DNA from: Nonomuraea sp. SBT364
GTDB taxonomy: Bacteria; Actinomycetota; Actinomycetes; Streptosporangiales; Streptosporangiaceae
Direction: 5' to 3'
DNA length: 55,121 bases
Assembly: GCF_001083785.1 (NCBI RefSeq)
Contig: NZ_LAVL01000047.1
Coordinates: forward strand, 1 to 55,121
The position numbers were made by a program, and so were the translations under genes. Shown here one piece after another: positions 49,973-55,121 of this stretch (within the stretch, counting starts at the first letter, position 1; each line of letters begins with the position of its first letter). The notes under the pieces were generated by a model. That model made no database searches. It was not told the DNA's origin and worked only from the letters and a program-made list of their open reading frames with translations.

Positions 49973-50472
49973 AGCAGGCCCTCCGGCGGGTCGACGACCA
50001 GCCTGCCGCCCTCCAGATCCACCTCCGGCACCAGGGCCTTGACGAACGGGATGAGCGCGTCGTCCCCGCCGCCGACGCGCCGTACGACGAGCAGGTCCTG
50101 GCCGTGGTGGAGCACGTCGGTGACCTCGCCGACGGGCTCGCCGCCGGTGGTCACGACCGCGAGCCCGACGAGCTGGTGGTCGTGGAACTCGTCGGGGTCG
50201 TCGGAGGGCGTCACGTCGGCGGAGTCGATGACCAGCATGGTGCCGCGCAGCTCCTCGGCACCGTCGCGACCGGCGACGCCGGCGAAGCCGATCAGGAGCA
50301 CGTCCTTGTGCCAGCGGCGGCTCTCGATCACGAGCGGCCCCCTGCCGGGCGGGTCGGTGGCGATCGACATGCCGGCGGCGAAGCGCGCCTCGGGATCGTC
50401 GGTGCGCACCTCGACGGTCACCTCACCGCGTACGCCGTGCGGGCGGCCTATCCGGCCGACGACCAGCTGCAC
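49969..50472 (-). CDS. rimM: 16S rRNA processing protein RimM
   Basis: A 167-residue protein. MQLVVGRIGRPHGVRGEVTVEVRTDDPEARF is the N-terminal barrel and the PRC-barrel domain follows (HDHQLVGLAVVTTGGEPVGEVTDVLHHG, then ALIPFVKALVPEVD). It helps mature the 30S head and binds S19. ATG at 50472. It has a four-base overlap with trmD and lies between the KH-domain and trmD genes, the usual bacterial order. Confidence 0.95.
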   Translation of the reverse strand: MQLVVGRIGRPHGVRGEVTVEVRTDDPEARFAAGMSIATDPPGRGPLVIESRRWHKDVLLIGFAGVAGRDGAEELRGTMLVIDSADVTPSDDPDEFHDHQLVGLAVVTTGGEPVGEVTDVLHHGQDLLVVRRVGGGDDALIPFVKALVPEVDLEGGRLVVDPPEGLL

Positions 50473-50540
50473 CTCTACCTCTTTCCAACGCGGAGCGCCC
50501 CCACCGGCGGCAACCGATGAGGGCGCGGGAATTCCTGACG

Positions 50541-50786
50541 CTAACGGACCGCTTCGTCCAGGTCGAGCAGATCGACCCGGACGTACTTCCCGTCGGCCAG
50601 GGCGTTCACGACGGTGCGCAGCGCCTTGGCGGTGCGCCCACCGCGTCCGATGACCTTGCCCAGGTCCTCGGGGTGCACCCGGACCTCCAGGACGCGCCCG
50701 CTGCGGATGCGGCGTGCGCGGACCCGGACATCGTCGGGAAATTCGACGATGCCCTTAACGAGGTGCTCGAGAGCCTCCTCGAGCAC
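50541..50786 (-). CDS. KH-domain RNA-binding protein (KhpA-like)
   Basis: An 81-residue single KH-domain protein: LEEALEHLVKGIVEFPDDVRV, then LEVRVHPEDLGKVIGRGGRTAKALRTVVNA with the GxxG loop (GRGG). It binds RNA. GTG at 50786 with GGAGG six bases upstream, one base after the rpsP stop; a longer open frame upstream is not used. The rpsP-KH-rimM-trmD order is conserved in actinobacteria. Confidence 0.93.
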   Translation of the reverse strand: MLEEALEHLVKGIVEFPDDVRVRARRIRSGRVLEVRVHPEDLGKVIGRGGRTAKALRTVVNALADGKYVRVDLLDLDEAVR

Positions 50787-50787
50787 G

Positions 50788-51228
50788 TCAGGCCTCCGCC
50801 TCGGCCGGGGTCTCGGCAGGGGCCTCGGCCTCGTCCTTCTTCTTGGCCTTCTTCGGCGTGGTGGCGGCCGTGCCGGTGTCGCCACCGGACAGCGTCTCCT
50901 TGGCCGCGGCCTCGTAGAGGGCGTGACGGTCGGGCGCGGGCTCGGCGACCTTCAGCGGCGCCGGGGCGGGCTCGCCCTTGAACTTCTGCCAGTCACCGGT
51001 GAGCTTGAGCAGCTTGAGCACCGGCTCGGTCGGCTGCGCGCCGACTCCCAGCCAGTAAGCGGCGCGCTCGGCGTTGACCTCGATGCGCGAAGGGTCGTCC
51101 TTCGGGTGGTACAGGCCGATCTCTTCGATCGCCCGGCCGTCACGCTTGGTGCGGCTGTCGGCGACGACGATACGGTACTGAGCGTTGCGGATCATGCCGA
51201 GCCGCTTGAGCTTGATCTTGACTGCCAC
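50788..51228 (-). CDS. rpsP: 30S ribosomal protein S16
   Basis: A 146-residue protein. The S16 core is AVKIKLKRLGMIRNAQYRIVVADSRTKRDGRAIEEIGLYHPKDDP and continues to about residue 85. A C-terminal acidic/Lys/Ala-rich tail (KKAKKKDEAEAPAETPAEAEA) of about 60 residues follows, as in many actinobacterial S16 proteins. GTG at 51228. It heads the ribosome-maturation operon and lies about 200 bp downstream of ffh on the same strand. Confidence 0.96.
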   Translation of the reverse strand: MAVKIKLKRLGMIRNAQYRIVVADSRTKRDGRAIEEIGLYHPKDDPSRIEVNAERAAYWLGVGAQPTEPVLKLLKLTGDWQKFKGEPAPAPLKVAEPAPDRHALYEAAAKETLSGGDTGTAATTPKKAKKKDEAEAPAETPAEAEA

Positions 51229-51425
51229 GGGTGTGGTCTCTCCTGCATTAGAGCGCGGGTGAGCGGCTCCTCATCGAGTGGGGCACGATGCGAGTCCGAC
51301 TCCAGGGACAAACGCGGCCGGCGGGAGGTGAGAGGGCACCCGCCTGGTCACGGTGTTCCAACATGCCATTGTGCCAGACGCGTGGCAGTGCCCCGCACTC
51401 CACGCCCTGGCCACGCCGCGAAAAG

Positions 51426-52973
51426 TTATTTCTGGCCGGGCAGCTTGAGCTTCGACGGGTCGAAACCGGGCGGCAGCTCCATGCCGGGAGGCAGCGCGCC
51501 GCCGAGGTTGCCCAGCACGCCGCCAGGCTTGGGCTCGTCCGCGGGTGCTTCCTGGGCCTGCTTGCCGAGGGCCGCCTTGCGCGGGTCGCCGCTCACCCGG
51601 CGCCCCTTCTTGCCCTTCTTCTGAGCCTTCTGCCCCTTGCCCTTGCCGCCCGGCATGCCGGGGATGCCCATGCCGCCCGCCATCCGCTTCATCATCTTCT
51701 GGGCTTCGAAGAAGCGGGTGACGAGGTTGCTGACCGCGCTGACGGTCACGCCGGAGCCGGCGGCGATGCGGGAGCGCCGGGAACCGTTGATGATCTTCGG
51801 GTCCTGCCGCTCGCCGGGGGTCATCGAGCGGATGATGGCGGCGATGCGGTCGAGGTCACGGTCGTCGATGGCGTTGAGCTGGTCGCGCATCTGCCCCATG
51901 CCGGGCATCATGCCGAGCAGGTTCTTGATCGGCCCCATCTTCTGGACCATCATCATCTGCTCGAGGAAGTCGTCGAGCGTGAAGTTCTCGCCCGAGGTGA
52001 GCTTGCCCGCCATCTTGGCGGCCTGCTCCTCGTCGAACGTCTTCTGCGCCTGCTCGATCAGGGTGAGGATGTCACCCATGTCGAGGATGCGGGAGGCCAT
52101 CCGGTCGGGGTGGAAGGCGTCGAAGTCTTCCAGCTTCTCGCCGGTGGAGGCGAACATGATCGGCCGGCCGGTGATGTGCCTGACCGACAGGGCCGCGCCG
52201 CCGCGGGCGTCGCCGTCGAGCTTGGTCAGCACGACGCCGTCGAAGCCGACGCCCTCCATGAACGCCTGCGCCGTGGTGACGGCGTCCTGGCCGATCATGG
52301 CGTCGACCACGAACAGGACCTCGTCGGGCCGGACCGCGTCGCGGATGTCGGCGGCCTGCTTCATCATCTCCTGGTCGATGCCCAGGCGGCCCGCGGTGTC
52401 GATGACGACGACGTCGTGCTGCTGGCGCCTGGCCTCGTCGATCGACTGGCGGGCCACGGCGATCGGGTCGCCGACGCCGTTGCCGGGCTCGGGCGCGTAG
52501 ACGGCGACCTGCGCGCGCTGGCCCATGACCTGAAGCTGCCCGACGGCGTTGGGCCGCTGGAGGTCGGCGGCCACGAGCAGCGGCACGTGGCCCTGCTCGC
52601 GCAACCAGCGGGCCAGCTTGCCGGCCAGCGTGGTCTTGCCGGCGCCCTGGAGGCCGGCGAGCATGATGACCGTCGGCGGCGTCTTGGCGTAGCGGAGCCT
52701 GCGGGTCTCGCCGCCGAGGATCTCGATCAGCTCGTCGTTGACGATCTTGACGACTTGCTGCGCCGGGTTGAGCGCCTGGGAGACCTCGACGCCGCGGGCG
52801 CGCTCCTTCACCTGGGCGACGAACGCCTTGACCACCGGCAGCGCGACATCGGCCTCGAGCAGGGCGATGCGGATCTCGCGGGTGGTGGCGTCGATGTCCG
52901 CCTCGGACAGTCGCCCCTTGGATCGGAGGGAGGAGAAGACCGATGTCAGCCGGTCGGATAGCGTCTCGAACAC
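51426..52973 (-). CDS. ffh: Signal recognition particle protein Ffh
   Basis: A 515-residue protein. The N domain (1-95) is followed by the GTPase domain with GLQGAGKTT, DTAGRLGID and TKLDGDARGG, and the Met-rich M domain (MMMVQKMGPIKNLLGMMPGMGQM and following). The C-terminus has a basic Gly/Lys stretch then a Pro-rich tail ending KLPGQK. It targets nascent membrane proteins to FtsY. GTG at 52973. It lies next to rpsP as in other actinobacteria and directly beside a conservon. Confidence 0.97.
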   Translation of the reverse strand: MFETLSDRLTSVFSSLRSKGRLSEADIDATTREIRIALLEADVALPVVKAFVAQVKERARGVEVSQALNPAQQVVKIVNDELIEILGGETRRLRYAKTPPTVIMLAGLQGAGKTTLAGKLARWLREQGHVPLLVAADLQRPNAVGQLQVMGQRAQVAVYAPEPGNGVGDPIAVARQSIDEARRQQHDVVVIDTAGRLGIDQEMMKQAADIRDAVRPDEVLFVVDAMIGQDAVTTAQAFMEGVGFDGVVLTKLDGDARGGAALSVRHITGRPIMFASTGEKLEDFDAFHPDRMASRILDMGDILTLIEQAQKTFDEEQAAKMAGKLTSGENFTLDDFLEQMMMVQKMGPIKNLLGMMPGMGQMRDQLNAIDDRDLDRIAAIIRSMTPGERQDPKIINGSRRSRIAAGSGVTVSAVSNLVTRFFEAQKMMKRMAGGMGIPGMPGGKGKGQKAQKKGKKGRRVSGDPRKAALGKQAQEAPADEPKPGGVLGNLGGALPPGMELPPGFDPSKLKLPGQK

Positions 52974-53029
52974 GTGGTTGGCCAGTCCTCGAAAGCGAAT
53001 GTGGGTCTGGTCTCAGCCTATCCGCTTCG

Positions 53030-53617
53030 CTAGCCGTTCCAGCCTGGCACGGCCATCCGGACCGAGAGCGCGTGCTCGACCAGGTTGATGAGCGTGCTCT
53101 TGACCGAGTCCTTGGAACGGGCGTCGAGCCTCACCAGCGGGATGTGCGGCGCCAGCGTGAGCGCGTCACGCACCTCCGAGTCGGTGTGCGGATATTGCCC
53201 CTCCCAGCCGTTGATCCCGACCACGAAAGGCAGCTGGGCCTCTTCGAAGTAGTCGATGGCCGGGAAGCTGTCGGCCAGCCGCCGGGTGTCGACCAGCACG
53301 ACCGCGCCGATGGCGCCACGCACCAGGTCGTCCCACATGAACCAGAACCGGTGCTGTCCCGGCGTGCCGAACACGTACAGGATCAGGTCGCGGTCGAGCG
53401 AGACGCGGCCGAAGTCGAGCGCGACGGTGGTGGTCGACTTGAGCGGGGTCATGCCGAGATCGTCGATGCCCGCCGAGGCGTCGGTCATCACGGCCTCGGT
53501 CGTGAGCGGCATGATCTCCGACACGGCGCCGACGAACGTCGTCTTGCCCACCCCGAATCCGCCGGCCACCACGATCTTCGTCGAGGTTAGGCCGGGGCTA
53601 GAGCCTGCGAAGTCCAC
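53030..53617 (-). CDS. Conservon GTP-binding protein (CvnD-type)
   Basis: A 195-residue Ras-like GTPase: GGFGVGKTTFVGAVSEI is the P-loop, TTVALDFGRVSLDRDLILYVFGTPGQHRFW is switch II with TPGQ, and VGINGWEG replaces the usual NKxD. It belongs to the CvnD family, which works with a sensor-like kinase, a roadblock protein and a DUF742 protein at the membrane. I prefer GTG at 53617, overlapping the DUF742 gene by 20 bases. It is the last gene of the conservon, next to ffh. Confidence 0.93.
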   Translation of the reverse strand: MDFAGSSPGLTSTKIVVAGGFGVGKTTFVGAVSEIMPLTTEAVMTDASAGIDDLGMTPLKSTTTVALDFGRVSLDRDLILYVFGTPGQHRFWFMWDDLVRGAIGAVVLVDTRRLADSFPAIDYFEEAQLPFVVGINGWEGQYPHTDSEVRDALTLAPHIPLVRLDARSKDSVKSTLINLVEHALSVRMAVPGWNG

Positions 53618-53999
53618 TGAGCACCCTTTCAAGCAGGTTGACATCCGGCCTTCCGGCCTCCAGCTGTGGCTGGTGGACGCGGACGAGGCCTTCGGCGGCC
53701 ATGTCGGCGATCAGCACCCGCACCACGCCCAGCGGCATCCGCAGCAGCGCCGAGACCTCGGCCACCGAGCGCACCTGCCGGCAGAGCTGGCTGATCGCCT
53801 GGTATTCCGGCGTGATGTGGGAGAACTCGCGGTGTTCGGCCGTCGCCGACGACACCAGCGCCTCCATCGCCAGTTTCAGCTTGGGCGCGGTCCGTCCACC
53901 GGTCACCGCGTAGGGACGGACCGGCGACGCGGGGTCGTGGGCCGGCTGCGGGGGCGGCTGGGGGTCCCAGCCGCCGCTGTTCCATCTCGGGTCCGTCAC
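53598..53999 (-). CDS. Conservon DUF742 protein (CvnC-type)
   Basis: A 133-residue protein. After a Pro-rich N-terminus, residues 28-133 are DUF742: VRPYAVTGGRTAP, then QAISQLCRQVRSVAEVSALLRMPLGVVRVLIADMAAEGLVRVH, a winged-helix-like region. It is the third component of the conservon, following the roadblock gene after five bases and overlapping the GTPase gene. ATG at 53999... is read as the first codon (MTDPRW). Confidence 0.92.
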   Translation of the reverse strand: MTDPRWNSGGWDPQPPPQPAHDPASPVRPYAVTGGRTAPKLKLAMEALVSSATAEHREFSHITPEYQAISQLCRQVRSVAEVSALLRMPLGVVRVLIADMAAEGLVRVHQPQLEAGRPDVNLLERVLSGLRRL

Positions 54000-54004
54000 C
54001 TACA

Positions 54005-54427
54005 TCACCTGGTCTGGCTGGCGCGCAGCTCCGCGCGCACCGCCGGGGTAAGCACCTGTCCGGCGCGATCCACCATCAACGTCATCTGGTAAGCCACCAG
54101 TCCCATGTCGCAGTCGGGGGCCGCGAGCACGGCCAGGCAGGAGCCGTCGCTGATCGCCATGATCAGCATCAGCCCCCGCTGCATCTCCACGATGGTCTGG
54201 TTGACCGCACCGCCTTCGAACACCCGGGCCGCGCCTTGCGTCAGGCTGATCAGGCCGGAAGCGATGGCGGCCAGCTGGTCGGCCCGGTCCGCCGGGAACC
54301 CCGACGAGGCCGCCAGCGGCAGCCCGTCGGAAGACACCACCACCGCGTGCGCCACACCGGGAACGGTGCTCACGAAGTCGGTGATCAGCCAGTCGACGCC
54401 GCGCGCCGAATGACTCAGGTCGTTCAC
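54005..54427 (-). CDS. Conservon roadblock/LC7 protein (CvnB-type)
   Basis: A 140-residue roadblock/LC7 protein: DWLITDFVSTVPGVAHAVVVSSDGLPLAAS, then LAAIASGLISLTQGAARVFEGGAVNQTIVEM and IMAISDGSCLAVLAAPDCDMGLVAYQM. It is thought to regulate the conservon GTPase in an MglB-like manner. The start overlaps the stop codon of the sensor gene, so it is coupled to it. Confidence 0.93.
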   Translation of the reverse strand: MNDLSHSARGVDWLITDFVSTVPGVAHAVVVSSDGLPLAASSGFPADRADQLAAIASGLISLTQGAARVFEGGAVNQTIVEMQRGLMLIMAISDGSCLAVLAAPDCDMGLVAYQMTLMVDRAGQVLTPAVRAELRASQTR

Positions 54428-55121
54428 GCGCCCTCCTCCCTGTTCTCGTTCCTCGGGTCAGAGGAGAATGCCCTGCCCCCGCTGATGTCGTCGCGTGCCG
54501 CCCGGAAGCCCTGCTGGAAGCTGGACAGACGGCTGCGTACCCGGTCGGGCGAGACCGAGGGCATCGGGACGACGCCCTTCGGGGCCGAGGCCGTGTCGGC
54601 CGAGCCGGGCACCAGGTTGGCCTTGGGCACCCGCTTGGGCAGCCCGGACGCCGTCGCGCCGTCGCGGACCGGCTCGGCGGCGGCCTGGGCGGCGCTCCAG
54701 CCGGCGTCGGCCGTGGAGGAGCCCCAGCTCGCGCTGCTGCCGCCGTGCTCGAACCAGGCCGACTCCACCGAGGCGAAGATCGGCAGGAACTCGTCGCCGG
54801 CCGAGGGGGCGCTCCCGCCCACCGCGGGCATGGGCCCGGTGGCGGCCGCTTCGGTCTCCGGGAAGTCGTAGCGCTGGCGCTGCTGCGTGGCGGTGTCGGA
54901 CCAGTCGTCGAACTCGCGGGGTGGCGGCTGTTCGGTGGGGCGCTTGGGCAGCGGGTTGCTGTCGCCGGCCCAGCCGCCGGGGACGCGGGAGGGGATCCAC
55001 ACGTCGGCGGTGTCGTAGCCGCCGCTGGTGCTGCGCGGGTCGGACGGCCAGCCGTCGGTCTCGGAGGGCCACCGCGGGGCGGACGGCCAGGACCCGGTGG
55101 GGTCGGCGCCCGGGTAGGAGG
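54424..55121 (-). CDS. Conservon sensor-like kinase, C-terminal part (CvnA-type, partial)
   Basis: The frame is open from the right window edge to the stop at 54424. Only the Pro/Ser/Trp-rich C-terminal tail is visible. It ends with the CvnA-type segment GLPKRVPKANLVPG and the basic helix RVRSRLSSFQQGFRAARDD. Kinase domains lie outside the window. A GTG at 55002 is in frame but the same composition continues beyond it, so it is not the start. It overlaps the roadblock gene by four bases. Confidence 0.88.
   Translation of the reverse strand, partial: SYPGADPTGSWPSAPRWPSETDGWPSDPRSTSGGYDTADVWIPSRVPGGWAGDSNPLPKRPTEQPPPREFDDWSDTATQQRQRYDFPETEAAATGPMPAVGGSAPSAGDEFLPIFASVESAWFEHGGSSASWGSSTADAGWSAAQAAAEPVRDGATASGLPKRVPKANLVPGSADTASAPKGVVPMPSVSPDRVRSRLSSFQQGFRAARDDISGGRAFSSDPRNENREEGA

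Overview
The window is high-GC actinobacterial chromosome with frequent GTG starts and tightly overlapping operons. It carries a conservon (the cvn-type roadblock/DUF742/GTPase operon), the ffh-rpsP-KH-rimM-trmD block and a type A RNase P RNA gene. It also holds an 11.9 kb actinomycete integrative and conjugative element (AICE). Together these point to a filamentous actinomycete, probably of the Streptosporangiales (Nonomuraea/Streptosporangium-like). That placement is inferred from gene content only.

Layout. 1-5.6 kb: the end of an unidentified Pro/Gly-rich protein, a SulP-STAS-carbonic anhydrase fusion, a membrane protein, and a MarR-linked operon (DUF2269-like, DUF3817-like, HD-domain) with twin palindromic operators. 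5.6-7.67 kb: a gene-poor stretch with a small hypothetical gene, a frameshifted integrase relic and a toxin-antitoxin-like gene pair. 7668-19570: the AICE, bounded by 29-bp direct repeats. 19.5-22.9 kb: rnpB, the RNase HI/phosphatase fusion, a zinc-ribbon protein and a Nif3-like protein, a typical actinobacterial neighbourhood. 22.9-31.4 kb: a Baeyer-Villiger-type monooxygenase with a TTA codon, a dipeptidase, a GNAT-like protein, an Nramp-like transporter, a WYL regulator, a C45 acyltransferase and an acyl-CoA ligase. 31.4-41.1 kb: two acyl-CoA dehydrogenases, a histidine kinase, a TetR regulator, a methyltransferase, CopC/CopD, a membrane protein, a P450 and a thioesterase. 41.1-49.4 kb: an S15-hydrolase/ABC-ATPase fusion with its permease, an intergenic 30-bp tandem repeat, an NTF2-like/TetR divergent pair and a large AfsR-like regulator. 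49-55 kb: trmD, rimM, KH protein, rpsP, ffh and the conservon, all on the minus strand.

The most notable feature is the AICE inserted in the 3' end of rnpB. Its 29-bp core carries the 3' strand of helix P1 and conserved region V of RNase P RNA, so integration rebuilds a full-length rnpB. The element brings a hairpin terminator that replaces the displaced downstream sequence. It encodes integrase, excisionase, a RepSA-like HUH initiator, a DUF2637 membrane protein, a conjugative FtsK/TraB translocase apparently split into a membrane subunit and an ATPase subunit, several small zinc-ribbon proteins, an SCO3933-family regulator and an XRE repressor. Two AT-rich membrane-protein genes lie at the attL end as probable cargo. 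They are followed by a 600-bp non-coding region with a 25-bp inverted repeat.

A second unusual spot is the trmD 3' end. trmD and the AfsR-like gene overlap tail-to-tail by 448 bp, and the usual rplS/lepB neighbours are absent, which suggests a rearrangement breakpoint that removed both stop codons.
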